Assembly: GCA_018829965.1 (NCBI GenBank) | Contig: JAHJTG010000005.1 | Location: 1 to 49,557 of the forward strand | DNA length: 49,557 nt | From: Patescibacteria group bacterium | Lineage (GTDB): Bacteria > Patescibacteriota > Minisyncoccia > Minisyncoccales > Staskawiczbacteraceae | Direction of reading: 5' to 3' | Shown: positions 7,488 through 15,501 of the stretch, piece by piece | How the letters are laid out: every line of letters begins with the position of its first letter | Numbering within the stretch: position 1 is the first letter of the stretch | Translations under genes and position numbers: made by a program | The notes under the pieces: generated by a model | What the model saw: only the letters and a program-made list of their open reading frames with translations | What the model was told of the DNA's origin: nothing | The model's database searches: none

Positions 7488-9026
7488 ATGCTTACTAAAA
7501 GAAGAAAAGAAGTCTTGGACTTCATAAAAAAATATAAGGCTAAGAAAAAATATGCTCCCTCGCTTGAGGAAATACGGAAGCATTTTCGGCTTGCCTCCGT
7601 CTCAACCGCCCATTTTCATGTAAAGAAATTACAAGAAGACGGCTATCTGCAAAAAGAATACAATCAACCACGAGGCATTGATGTAATCAAACGCGATGAA
7701 ATAATAAAAATTCCAATAATGGGAACTATTACTGCGGGCCAACCGATTGAAGCAATAGAAGTCCCAGATTCAATGGTCGCAATTTCTAAAAAAGAAATAA
7801 CTGCGAACCAAAAACATTATGCTTTACGGGTCCGAGGCGATAGCATGATCAATGATGGTATATTTGATGGCGATGTTGTTGTAATTCGCAAGCAAGAGAC
7901 CGCCGACGATGGCCAAACAGTCGTAGCAATTATTGATGATAATGAGGCTACTCTCAAAAAAATTTACACAGAAAAATCGCGCATTAGATTACAACCAGCA
8001 AATCAAGAAATGTTGCCTTTCTACCGAAAAGAAGTAGAGGTGCGAGGTGTTGTAGTCAAAATCATAAGAAATTTAGAAAATGGCACCCAGGATAATACAC
8101 TCGCTTATAAGAAAAAAGTCTTTTTGGATCGCATAAAAAGCTCTAACCCCAAAAGTCAAAATAAATATAAAAGGGTTGTCCTTTCCCCTATTAGATATGC
8201 CGGGGGGAAAACTTTAGCAGTTGGGCATGTTATTGAATTATTGCCCGATAATACAAAAAGAGTTGTTTCACCTTTCTTCGGCGGTGGTTCAATTGAAATA
8301 GCTATGAGCAAAGAGTTAGATTTAGAAGTAATCGGTTATGACATTTTTGATATTCTTTGCAATTATTGGAAATTTCAAATAGAAAAACCAGAACTTCTTT
8401 ATAATAAATTAAAGGAATTAAAACCAAACAAAAAAACCTTTGAAAAAATAAGGTTAATTTTAAACGATGTGTGGAAGAAAAAGATTAAGTTAGACCCGCT
8501 AACACTCGCAGTTTATTATGTCTATAACTTTAATCTCTCCTATGGTCCCGGATTTATGGGCTGGTCGTCTGAGATTTACTTGGATGATAAAAGATACAAA
8601 AGAATGATAGAAAACATTCGGGATTTTAACCCCAAAAATCTAAGGGTGGAATGTGCGGACTTTCAAGAAGTAATTAAAAATCATCCTAATGACTTTCTAT
8701 ATTGCGACCCTCCATATTATATCGGAAAAGACTCAAAAATGTTTAAAGGGATCTATCCGATGAGAAATATACCTGTTCATCACAACGGATTCCCACATGA
8801 AGCCCTAAGAGATCTATTAAAAAATCATAAAGGCGGTTTTGTGCTTTCTTATAATAATTGCCCAACAATAAGAGAATATTATAAAGATTTCCAGCAATTC
8901 TTCCCCAGTTGGCAATATACAATGGGCCAAGGAGAAACAAGAATTGGCTTAAATAGAAAAAATGGCAACGGTAGCCATGTAAAAGAATCTCATGAGATAA
9001 TTGTTTTTGGTCCGCCTAAAAAATAG
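7488..9026 (+). CDS. LexA repressor fused to a Dam-type (D12 class) DNA adenine methyltransferase
   Basis: A 512-residue fusion. Residues 1-65 are the LexA winged helix. Residues 75-197 are a complete LexA S24 peptidase domain: the Ala83-Gly84 cleavage pair in ITAGQP, the nucleophile Ser119 in RGDSM, and the general base Lys157 in EATLKK. E. coli LexA uses Ala84-Gly85, Ser119 and Lys156. After a linker of about 35 residues comes a D12-class N6-adenine methyltransferase: RYAGGK at 236-241, the AdoMet loop FFGGGSIE at 263-270, and DPPY at 407-410. Both halves look intact. RecA-stimulated self-cleavage would detach the DNA-binding head from the enzyme, which suggests a DNA-damage-controlled modification enzyme. 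The gene is divergent from a large nuclease-like gene and ends 2 bp from a convergent small gene. The target site is unknown. Confidence 0.9.
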   Translation: MLTKRRKEVLDFIKKYKAKKKYAPSLEEIRKHFRLASVSTAHFHVKKLQEDGYLQKEYNQPRGIDVIKRDEIIKIPIMGTITAGQPIEAIEVPDSMVAISKKEITANQKHYALRVRGDSMINDGIFDGDVVVIRKQETADDGQTVVAIIDDNEATLKKIYTEKSRIRLQPANQEMLPFYRKEVEVRGVVVKIIRNLENGTQDNTLAYKKKVFLDRIKSSNPKSQNKYKRVVLSPIRYAGGKTLAVGHVIELLPDNTKRVVSPFFGGGSIEIAMSKELDLEVIGYDIFDILCNYWKFQIEKPELLYNKLKELKPNKKTFEKIRLILNDVWKKKIKLDPLTLAVYYVYNFNLSYGPGFMGWSSEIYLDDKRYKRMIENIRDFNPKNLRVECADFQEVIKNHPNDFLYCDPPYYIGKDSKMFKGIYPMRNIPVHHNGFPHEALRDLLKNHKGGFVLSYNNCPTIREYYKDFQQFFPSWQYTMGQGETRIGLNRKNGNGSHVKESHEIIVFGPPKK

Positions 9027-9028
9027 AG

Positions 9029-9568
9029 CTATTTTCTATTCAATCTCTTTCGATGGTACAAATTATGTTTTTTGGCTAAATCTGGTGGATACGGCTTATG
9101 ATTCTCTTGGAAATTCCAATCGGGATATTTCTTCTCTCTTAAAAAATAGTCAGATTTACACAAATCTTCCATCTCTTTAAAGCTTGCGATTTCTACTTTT
9201 TTAGGACCAAACAACCCGTTAACCGTAGCCAATGTTCTAGGAGAAGTTATCATAAATAGTTCTACCTTTGATTTGCTTTTAAGAGCTCTTTCAATAAGTA
9301 AATGAGCAACAAACCGAGGGACGCCCGGACTGCCCGTCATAGCGGATACATAAAAAATCATAGTTGCTTTAATCCCTCCTTTTGAAGTAGAGCCGCCAAT
9401 TTTTTTAATAATCCCGTCTTGAACTATTAAATAAATCCTTGCCGAATTATCAGTAAGCACCTTCTTATCAAGGGTAGGCAGATATTTAATATCTATCTTA
9501 TTTCTATGATGTTTTTTTAATATAAAATCGCCTACTTTAATTGCTGTTTTTACATCTTTAATATTCAT
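9029..9568 (-). CDS. Possible restriction endonuclease partner (GIY-YIG-like?)
   Basis: A 179-residue soluble protein, convergent with the LexA-methyltransferase gene and separated from its end by 2 bp. Residues about 44-62 (RIYLIVQDG, then IIKKIGGS) recall the two strands of GIY-YIG nucleases (Y...G near the first strand, K-x-G-x-S at the second). An Arg follows in a helix (PRFVAHLLIERAL), and Glu residues lie later (KEMEDL). The match is weak and the catalytic order is unproven. Its position beside a methyltransferase is typical of a restriction gene. The C-terminus is basic (KKHNLYHRKRLNRK). Real gene: likely. Nuclease: tentative. Confidence 0.55.
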   Translation of the reverse strand: MNIKDVKTAIKVGDFILKKHHRNKIDIKYLPTLDKKVLTDNSARIYLIVQDGIIKKIGGSTSKGGIKATMIFYVSAMTGSPGVPRFVAHLLIERALKSKSKVELFMITSPRTLATVNGLFGPKKVEIASFKEMEDLCKSDYFLREKKYPDWNFQENHKPYPPDLAKKHNLYHRKRLNRK

Positions 9569-9685
9569 AAAAATTATGTGTTAAAATCACGATTTATACT
9601 TTTAGGATAGCACCTCGAATAAAAATTGGCAATCTTTTAATGGTGAAATCCGACAAAATATGTCAGAATAGAAGATAGATGAAAA

Positions 9686-10414
9686 ATGAGTATGGAAAAT
9701 AATATGACACCAGAAGAAAAATTTAATCAAAAAATGTGGTGGCTTTTACAGCAAATCAAAGAAGCTGATCTTTTGAGATCTCCCGAGGAACCATTTGAAT
9801 TTTTAATCCAGCAACAAAAAGACGCACCCCCCAAAGACGACCAAAGAAAACTCGTTTATAAATTAGAAAACTTAAAAGCCATAAAGATTAGTAAACAATT
9901 TACCTATATAGACTCCGGCCTTACTAAAGTTATATTTAAAGAAAATGCTTCAGAAAGTGAAGCAAATGGCTTTCATTTAAAAATCCTGCCGAAATTTGAT
10001 GAAGTTTATGGGGAATTTAGAGAAAAAGCCGAATTGTTAAAAGAGAACACAACTAAAAAAGAATTAAAACAAAAGAGTGGCACAATTGATAAAATCATTA
10101 TTGTAAAACCGAAAGACGGTAATAGATTCAAAATAATAATCAATGATGATTATCACCAAAGGCCGCTTGATGGCGACATGGCCAAGCCAAGCTGGAATTT
10201 ATTATTCAGAGTGGCCGATGGTGATCTTATCGAAGATCAAGAATATAAATCATCATTTGATTTTTTTAATAGTAATGAAAAATGCAGATTATATACACAA
10301 ACGGGCTATCCAAAAACAAAAATACTAAAAAGAGAAAGCGGGTATATCAAACCGGCTGTTAAAATGGAAATCATCACCGAGAAAGCATACAAACAAAGAT
10401 GTAAAAAGGGCTGA
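9686..10414 (+). CDS. Hypothetical mobile-element protein with a C-terminal domain shared with another element gene
   Basis: A 242-residue soluble protein. Its last ~110 residues (from KSGTIDKIIIV at 130) match the end of the protein encoded at 15498-16667. Shared features are a KSG-x-I-x-K strand, a (V/I)NDDY motif, an FFNSNEKC / YFNNNKKC segment, a Tyr-Gly-Tyr-like turn, and a final (M/T)EIIxExxYxxR helix. The N-terminal parts differ, so the common part is a portable domain. I do not recognise it. It is the first gene of the plus-strand mobile block and is followed 40 bp later by a strong terminator. Either of two nearby ATG codons (9686 or 9692) could be the start. Confidence 0.7.
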   Translation: MSMENNMTPEEKFNQKMWWLLQQIKEADLLRSPEEPFEFLIQQQKDAPPKDDQRKLVYKLENLKAIKISKQFTYIDSGLTKVIFKENASESEANGFHLKILPKFDEVYGEFREKAELLKENTTKKELKQKSGTIDKIIIVKPKDGNRFKIIINDDYHQRPLDGDMAKPSWNLLFRVADGDLIEDQEYKSSFDFFNSNEKCRLYTQTGYPKTKILKRESGYIKPAVKMEIITEKAYKQRCKKG

Positions 10415-10453
10415 AATACGGCTTAAAAAAACTTAAAATGTGGATAACTTCGG

Positions 10454-10480
10454 CACCGCTTCAAAAAAGCGGTGTTTTTT
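10454..10480 (+). terminator. Rho-independent terminator
   Basis: A perfect 8-bp stem CACCGCTT / AAGCGGTG with a 5-base loop is followed by six T. It lies 40 bp after the stop at 10414 and separates that gene from the replication-protein block. Confidence 0.9.
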
Positions 10481-10567
10481 AATTACGCTTAAAAGTTTTC
10501 GGCATTTTTTAAGCGTTTTGTAATTGATAAATTTTAGATAGAGATAAAATTACTAACTTTTGTGAAC

Positions 10568-10735
10568 ATGTCGAACAAAAACGCACAACTGAATATCAAG
10601 CAAATTGAGGAAATGGTGGCCGAACGGCTGGCCGAGATTTTAGTTCAGCAATTGGAATGGCAGAGAGAACAGCAAGAAAAAATTAAAGAGAAAAATAAGT
10701 ATGGAAAAGATAAAAGAAAAATTCATAACCAGTGA
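10568..10735 (+). CDS. Small coiled-coil-like protein, 55 residues
   Basis: This short frame starts at an ATG at 10568 and encodes a mostly helical, charged peptide (IEEMVAERLAEILVQQLEW, then EQQEKIKEK). It overlaps the next start (10701) by 35 bp in another frame. The amphipathic Leu/Ile spacing and Glu/Lys pattern look like a real coiled coil rather than chance. Overlap and small size keep confidence moderate. Confidence 0.5.
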   Translation: MSNKNAQLNIKQIEEMVAERLAEILVQQLEWQREQQEKIKEKNKYGKDKRKIHNQ

Positions 10736-10949
10736 TTTCTATACCGCTGTCTTTTTAATGGCCAGCGGATATAAGCTATTCGGAATCAACAAAACCGAGC
10801 CTCGGCGCTATCGCTTTATTTTTGAGGACGATAAAAATAGAGCGAAACTGCTCGAGGATTTTTTTAATAACAAAACAAAGGTTGAAGCAAGAAAGTTTAT
10901 TGGCGCCATAAAAGAGCTGAAGTCGCTGATGTATAACGACGCTATTTAA
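10701..10949 (+). CDS. DUF5659-like small protein
   Basis: An 82-residue protein of the type often seen in CPR mobile elements: FITSDFYTAVFLMASGYKL, a strand-turn with RRYRFIFED, a linker, then helices ending in FIGAIKELKSLMYN. The pattern resembles DUF5659, whose role is not known to me. It is followed 14 bp later by the replication-protein gene and is probably in one transcript with it. Confidence 0.65.
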   Translation: MEKIKEKFITSDFYTAVFLMASGYKLFGINKTEPRRYRFIFEDDKNRAKLLEDFFNNKTKVEARKFIGAIKELKSLMYNDAI

Positions 10950-10963
10950 GCCGGCAAATCAAT

Positions 10964-11779
10964 ATGGAAAATGTAAAACCAACAATTGATAATAATGACT
11001 TCATCCGGCTACCAAGAAGCATAAAGGAATTTTATCTGGACAGATTTTTACTGCTCGAGGAATTTATTGTCTTGGTTTGGCTCTGGTTCGGCGCCAATCC
11101 CAAAACCGGCAGGATTAATGTCAGCTACGAAGGATTGAGTAAAGATTTTCAGGAAAGATACTCAAAAAATCAGATTAACAAGATAATGCTCGAGCTTAAG
11201 CGGAAGAAGCTGATATGGTATCCCAGACAGCAAGGCCGCAGAAGTTCTTTTAATGTGGATATCCAGAATTATCCGCTAAGTAAAGGCAAGCCCAGAGATA
11301 TTACTGAATTGTTTAATGGCAACTCTGGCAGAAGTTCCAGCAGAAGTGAAAGTGATAATCCAGCAGAAGCGCCGGCAGAAGTTAAAACATCTTGGCAGAA
11401 GTTAAAAACCGAAAAAAAGAGCTTAATAAAGCGATTTTCTACACCCTTCAATAATGACTCTGGCAGAAGTTACAATAACGATAACGAGAAAGAAAATTAT
11501 AATAAAAATCGATCGTCTTTTAATAAAATTTATGATCGGGTCGGTTTAATGGACTTTACTCCTAAGAGCTACGAGGAAGAAAGGTGCTGGCACATAGCAA
11601 GATATCTGGACGAAAAAGATATGAGGTTTATGCGCTCAGCTCTTAAGAAATACGGATTTCACGCCATAGAGAGCGCCTATAACGAAATTAAGGAAAGACC
11701 GCCGGGATCAATTCAAAATAAAGGCGCCTATTTCAATGAATTATCAAAGAGGTCTACAGATAAAAACAAATCTACTTAA
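10964..11779 (+). CDS. Winged-helix replication initiator-like (phage O / replisome organiser type) protein
   Basis: A 271-residue protein with three parts. Residues 1-105 form a helix-rich DNA-binding region with a winged-helix look (LSKDFQERYSKNQINKIMLEL, then KKLIWYPRQQGRR). Residues about 110-190 are a Ser/Arg/Glu/Lys-rich linker. Residues 190-271 are a compact C-terminal domain (YEEERCWHIARYLDEKDMRF). This is the layout of lambda O and related initiators, with a DNA-binding head, a low-complexity middle and a partner-binding tail. The middle is encoded by repeated GCAGAAG motifs at DNA level, as lambda ori lies inside gene O. No helicase, primase or ATPase motif is present. Function is inferred from architecture. 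Confidence 0.6.
   Translation: MENVKPTIDNNDFIRLPRSIKEFYLDRFLLLEEFIVLVWLWFGANPKTGRINVSYEGLSKDFQERYSKNQINKIMLELKRKKLIWYPRQQGRRSSFNVDIQNYPLSKGKPRDITELFNGNSGRSSSRSESDNPAEAPAEVKTSWQKLKTEKKSLIKRFSTPFNNDSGRSYNNDNEKENYNKNRSSFNKIYDRVGLMDFTPKSYEEERCWHIARYLDEKDMRFMRSALKKYGFHAIESAYNEIKERPPGSIQNKGAYFNELSKRSTDKNKST
11238..11471 (+). repeat. Intragenic iteron-like repeats (candidate replication origin)
   Basis: Seven copies of GCAGAAG(T/C) start at 11238, 11328, 11340, 11363, 11375, 11395 and 11463; five extend to GCAGAAGTT and four of those to GGCAGAAGTT. Copies two to six are spaced 12, 23, 12 and 20 bp apart. They occur in all three reading frames of the host gene, encoding Gly-Arg-Ser, Ala-Glu-Val and Trp-Gln-Lys, so the repeat is conserved as DNA, not protein. 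A strongly AT-rich stretch follows (about 11472-11532). Both properties fit an iteron origin with a DNA-unwinding element. Confidence 0.6.
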
Positions 11780-11790
11780 CGCTACTTTTT

Positions 11791-12294
11791 ATGCCTAAAT
11801 TGAAGCGCTTAACTGAATATCACAAAAGAGCGATGGAGCTGAAATATAAAGGTAATTCTTATCAAGAAATTGCCGATTTTCTCAATGAAAAGTTTAAAAA
11901 AAGTAGAAAAACAAAAAGCGGCCTTTCTTTTACAGAACAGACCATCAAGGATTGGTTTAAGGAATCCGGCACGCTCTGCGAGGATCATCGCCTCTATGAG
12001 GAAGAAATGGATGAAATTCACAAAGAGACAATAGATGTAATCCGTAAAGCCGGCATCCAGATTCGAGAACAAAACTTTCGCTTAGCCAACGAAATGCTGA
12101 TCGCCCTAATGGGAAGCGATAATGACAGCATCAAGCTCGCCGCAATTAAAGAATTGCTAAATCGAGTGGAAGGCCAACCAAGACAATTTTTGGATGTCAA
12201 AAAAGACGAGGAGGGACTTCTTGTTTATGAATCAATTATTAGAAAGATTGAACAAGAAAAAGAAGAACAAGAACAAACTGGAAAACAAGAATAA
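11791..12294 (+). CDS. Helix-turn-helix protein, terminase small subunit-like
   Basis: A 167-residue protein. Residues 9-55 form a helix-turn-helix (ELKYKGNSYQEIADFLNEKF, then TEQTIKDWFKESG). A helical region follows (RKAGIQIREQNFRLANEML and SIKLAAIKELLNRVEGQP), then a polar tail. The order matches phage terminase small subunits of the phBC6A51-like kind that bind packaging sites. No large terminase subunit, portal or capsid gene is present, so here it may act as a regulator or DNA-binding protein of the element. It lies 12 bp after the replication-like gene. Confidence 0.6.
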   Translation: MPKLKRLTEYHKRAMELKYKGNSYQEIADFLNEKFKKSRKTKSGLSFTEQTIKDWFKESGTLCEDHRLYEEEMDEIHKETIDVIRKAGIQIREQNFRLANEMLIALMGSDNDSIKLAAIKELLNRVEGQPRQFLDVKKDEEGLLVYESIIRKIEQEKEEQEQTGKQE

Positions 12295-12312
12295 CCAGCT
12301 GTGGGTAACTCG

Positions 12313-12328
12313 CTTGGCTTGTGCCAAG
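12313..12328 (+). other. Small perfect hairpin upstream of the serine recombinase
   Basis: CTTGGC-TTGT-GCCAAG forms a 6-bp stem with a 4-base loop, 35 bp before the ATG at 12363 and just after the stop at 12294. No T-run follows, so it is not a clear terminator. It could affect translation of the recombinase, or be a recombinase or regulator site. Confidence 0.3.
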
Positions 12329-12362
12329 GGTAAGCACATAATGGGGGTTGCCAAAAAACAAT

Positions 12363-13004
12363 ATGAAAAATGCATTAATTTACTGCCGAGTATCAACCGA
12401 AGAACAAGTTAAAGAAGGCTACTCTTTAGACGCGCAGGAAAAATTCTGCGCTAAATTTGCTGAAAACGATGACTACCGAATCGTGGAAGTATTTAGAGAT
12501 GAAGGCAAAAGCGCCACCACCCTTGATAGACCAGCCCTTCAGGATCTTTTAGCCAAATGCCAGCAGGATGACTCTGTTGACGCTGTATTCGTTCAGGAAA
12601 CAGACCGGCTGGCCAGAAACACCAAAGATCATCTGACCATCAGGGCTGTGCTCCAAAAAGCAGGAGTTAAGCTCGTTTCTGTTGCCCAGCCAATGCTTGA
12701 TGACAGCCCGGAAGGCAATATGATTGATACGATTTTGGCCAGTGTTAATCAATTTCAATCTGACCTTAACAGCCGAAAGACCAAAAAAGGCCTGCAGGAA
12801 AGATTTGACCAGGGCTGGTGGCCGGGCTGGGTGCCGCTCGGTTATCTTAATGTGGGTGTGGGCGGCAACGCTGACGGCCGCAAAGCCAAAAAGATTATTA
12901 AAAAAGACCCGAAAAGATTTGATCTGATTAGAAAAATGTTTGATATGGTTTTGAGCGGAAACTACTCTGTCCCTCAAACTCACACTATCGCAGTTACCGA
13001 GTAG
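12363..13004 (+). pseudogene. Large serine recombinase, N-terminal part, cut by an in-frame TAG
   Basis: This part holds the catalytic resolvase domain (YCRVSTEEQ with the nucleophile Ser11, then ETDRLARN and a Gln-rich helix) and the start of the recombinase domain (KKGLQERFDQGWWPGWVPLGY). The first good start is the ATG at 12363; a TTG 15 bp upstream is less likely. Reading stops at TAG 13002-13004, but the same frame continues without a break into the Zn-ribbon part at 13014. The stop sits where family members usually have Trp (xxWG-R-x-P), so TGG to TAG is the simplest explanation. Alone this half could bind partners but should not recombine. Readthrough is possible. Confidence 0.85.
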
Positions 13005-13013
13005 GGTTTTAGA

Positions 13014-14063
13014 ATGCCCAACGGAACTAAAATGTCCCGAAGCACTTTTTACTCTGTTATTGGCAATCCTTTTTATTATGGCTATTACGAATATCCAAAA
13101 AAGTCTGGCATCTGGCATAAAGGAAAACACCCGGCCATGATCACCAAAGACGAATACGATCAAATTCAAAATATGATCAGGCCAGACAATATCAAGCCAA
13201 TGAAGCACGTATTCGCTTTTACGGGTTTAATTAAATGCGGTGAGTGCGAAGCCACGATCACAGCCGAACATAAAACCAAAAGACAAATAAATGGCAATGT
13301 CCATTATTACACTTACTACCACTGCACTAAACGAATAAACAAAAACTGTTCTCAAAGAGTAATTCAGGTGCAAGATTTAGAAAAAGAGATCGCTGAGATA
13401 TTGGGAGGTTTGACCATACCGCCAGAATTCAATGAATGGGCAATGAGCTGGCTTAAAGACGAAAACCACAAAGAAGCTGATGATAGAAACGATATTTTAG
13501 ATACTCAACAAAAATCATACAATGAATGCATTAAGAAAATTGACAATCTGATTGATATGCGAGCTGGCGGTGAGATTAGCGAACAGCAGTTCAAAGACAA
13601 GAAAGCCAAAATTGTTAAAGAAAAAATGCACTTGCAGGAATTATTAAAAGATACAGACAAACGAGTAGACAATTGGCTGGAACGAGCAGAGGAAGCGTTG
13701 ATATTTGCCCAAAACGCCAAACTTGCCTTTGAAAATGGAACATTACAGAGAAAAAGAGAGATACTAAACACCTTAGGTTCGAACCTCCTGTTAAAAGACA
13801 GAAAACTGCGTATTAACTTGGAAAATTGCCTTTTGCCCATGCAAAAAGTCGATACTGGGTCCGGCAACAAAAAAAGCGGGTTCGAACCGCTTGATTTGTG
13901 CGTAGATAAAAGGAAAAACACCGCTTCAGGCGGTGTTCGTCCAGATTGGCTCCCCTTCAAGAACGCACTTACTCGGTTTGATTGGAGAGCATTTAGGGTT
14001 GAGCTGGACGCCTTTGTCTCAACTTATAATATCTCTTTGGGCGGAAATTGGGGCGGAGTATAA
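13014..14063 (+). pseudogene. Large serine recombinase, C-terminal part
   Basis: It continues the frame of the preceding half after TAG GGT TTT AGA, beginning at the next ATG. It contains the end of the recombinase domain (STFYSVIGNPFYYGYY), a zinc ribbon with CGECE near residue 77 and a later Cys pair around YHCTKRINKNC, a long coiled coil (about 145-250), and a C-terminal extension. The coding end includes a hairpin AACACCGC / GCGGTGTT (13917-13937) typical of noncoding DNA, so the last ~50 codons may be appended intergenic sequence. It overlaps the convergent gene ending at 14024 by 40 bp. Whether this half is translated by itself is unknown. Confidence 0.75.
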
Positions 14064-14770
14064 CAACTTCCAGAAACATTTGTATCAGCAGGGATAGCTT
14101 GAGTATTGGTGGTAATTGTGGTGCTTTCTTGGTTTATATTTTTGAGAATACCCGTCTGCAATTTCCAAGTCCATTCTAAAATAAACTTCTGTTTTTCTGC
14201 AAATTGTTGAGCCTTATTTTTATCGGCTTCTAACTCTTGATATATGTTTTCTATTGCCTTTTTGGTATCCTCAAAAAAACAACTTACACTTAACCAGACG
14301 TGAGGCGTTTCCGAGCTTTTATCCTGAATTTGCAAGTGTCTGCCATCGGGGAGAGTGGTAATGAAGTTGTGAACGAAAAAACTATGGCTAAGTCTGTGCC
14401 TAATTAAATTAAATAAAAAACTGATAAAATCCTTATTCTTATAATTGCCGCTCATTTTAGAGAGATAATTAACACAGAAAAACTCAAAATCATCTGCCTT
14501 ACCAACCCTCTCAAACTCATTATTTTTTTCTCTTGCTTCTGAGGGAACACTCCAATTAGTATCAAAATTTATGCAATAACCAAAAAAGGCTACGATATTT
14601 AACAAATATAAAATAGAGGGATAACCTACCTGTTCTTTTATCATTCGGTTCATATCGTATAAAAAATAAGAGCTTACATTCTGTTGATGTCTTTTGGCGT
14701 GAGCTTCATTCCATTCTTTGCCGTCATAACCAACATATAACTCAAAAAATTTCTGTATATCTTTGTCCAT
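14024..14770 (-). CDS. HEPN-like protein (possible ribonuclease toxin)
   Basis: A 248-residue, mostly helical soluble protein. Residues 118-133 (FLFNLIRHRLSHSFFV) contain Arg124-x4-His129, the R-x4-6-H signature of HEPN ribonucleases, placed as usual inside a helix after hydrophobic residues. A long charged helix (about 165-200) and a polar tail with Thr/Asn repeats follow. Its start is 65 bp from that of a divergent gene that also has an R-x4-H motif. HEPN proteins are common in toxin-antitoxin and abortive defence systems and typically cleave RNA as dimers. The superfamily call rests on one motif and helical content. Confidence 0.5.
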   Translation of the reverse strand: MDKDIQKFFELYVGYDGKEWNEAHAKRHQQNVSSYFLYDMNRMIKEQVGYPSILYLLNIVAFFGYCINFDTNWSVPSEAREKNNEFERVGKADDFEFFCVNYLSKMSGNYKNKDFISFLFNLIRHRLSHSFFVHNFITTLPDGRHLQIQDKSSETPHVWLSVSCFFEDTKKAIENIYQELEADKNKAQQFAEKQKFILEWTWKLQTGILKNINQESTTITTNTQAIPADTNVSGSCYTPPQFPPKEIL

Positions 14771-14783
14771 TTATTTAACAATG

Positions 14784-14833
14784 GTTTACTTTTATATTAA
14801 GTTATTCTAAACTAATCTAATAAAATAGTAAAC
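14784..14833. promoter_or_regulatory. Inverted repeat in the divergent promoter of two HEPN-like genes
   Basis: GTTTACT (14784-14790) and AGTAAAC (14827-14833) are perfect 7-bp inverted arms framing the 65-bp spacer between starts at 14770 and 14836. A TAAAAT box at 14821-14826 could be the rightward -10, placing transcription start within a few bases of the ATG. A dimeric repressor bridging both arms could silence both genes together. Confidence 0.4.
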
Positions 14834-14835
14834 GA

Positions 14836-15501
14836 ATGGTTTTAGACAATTATAAAAATATAATTAACGAAATAGTAATCTACAAAGATAAGGAGAAAGA
14901 CCCCGAAAAAAAGAAAAGTTGGGAGGCTTTTGAGCTTAACACCAGACGACTTGATAGAACTATTGAAATCCAAAATAGAATAAAATTACTATATAAACAA
15001 AATAGGTTTATTGAATGTATTTGCTTTATAAGTCAGTTTGCTGAATTTAAGTTAAAAGAGCTTATTAAATTGTATGTTGATTTATCCTTACTGCTTAATA
15101 AGAAAATAAAAATTGGGGAGAATTGGCAAGAGAAACCATTGGGGACACTAACCAATACAGCAAAAAAATTGTTAACCGATGACAACTTAATGAAAAGATT
15201 GAAAGATTTTAACAATTTGAGAATAAAATCAATACATAAAATCTTTGATGTTAATTATCAAATAGCAGAAGTTGAGGAAGAGATAAATCAATATCTGAAA
15301 ACTAATGATTATTACGAGAACATTATAAACCCCATACAAAGATACTCCACGATAATAACAAAGGAAATTTTTGATTACAAAACTAATCTTGAACCCGTGC
15401 CAGAAGAAAGCAAAATTATCGTTTCTAATCTGTTGCGAGAAATGGAAAAAATTGACCCATTGCTTAAAAATCAAGAGCTGAAAAAACAAATAAAATTATG
15501 A
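14836..15501 (+). CDS. HEPN-like helical protein
   Basis: A 221-residue charged helical protein. FIECICFISQFAEFKLKELI (about 58-77) followed by LKDFNNLRIKSIHKIF with Arg129-x4-His134 gives the layout of HEPN domains: a long helix, a loop, then the R-x4-H helix. A Lys/Glu-rich C-terminal helix ends in KNQELKKQIKL. The next gene starts within its stop (ATGA at 15498-15501), so the two are translationally coupled. Divergent to another R-x4-H protein. It could be a toxin, an antitoxin-like decoy, or one half of a heterodimer. Confidence 0.5.
   Translation: MVLDNYKNIINEIVIYKDKEKDPEKKKSWEAFELNTRRLDRTIEIQNRIKLLYKQNRFIECICFISQFAEFKLKELIKLYVDLSLLLNKKIKIGENWQEKPLGTLTNTAKKLLTDDNLMKRLKDFNNLRIKSIHKIFDVNYQIAEVEEEINQYLKTNDYYENIINPIQRYSTIITKEIFDYKTNLEPVPEESKIIVSNLLREMEKIDPLLKNQELKKQIKL

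Noticed and set aside
11791-12294. Prophage
   Set aside because: One terminase-small-subunit-like protein and a lambda-O-like protein are present, but no large terminase, portal, capsid, tail or lysis genes, so the block is better described as an integrated element.
12194-12412. 72-residue plus-strand frame between the terminase-like and recombinase genes
   Set aside because: It overlaps both in another frame, and its composition follows the overlapping genes' Lys-rich coding.
12549-13208. A 219-residue minus-strand reading frame across the serine recombinase
   Set aside because: It is the antisense of clear recombinase coding sequence on the plus strand, and its translation has no domain pattern.
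13860-13940. A tRNA gene around GGGTTCGAACC near the end of the broken recombinase
   Set aside because: The T-arm-like palindrome has no acceptor, D or anticodon stems around it.
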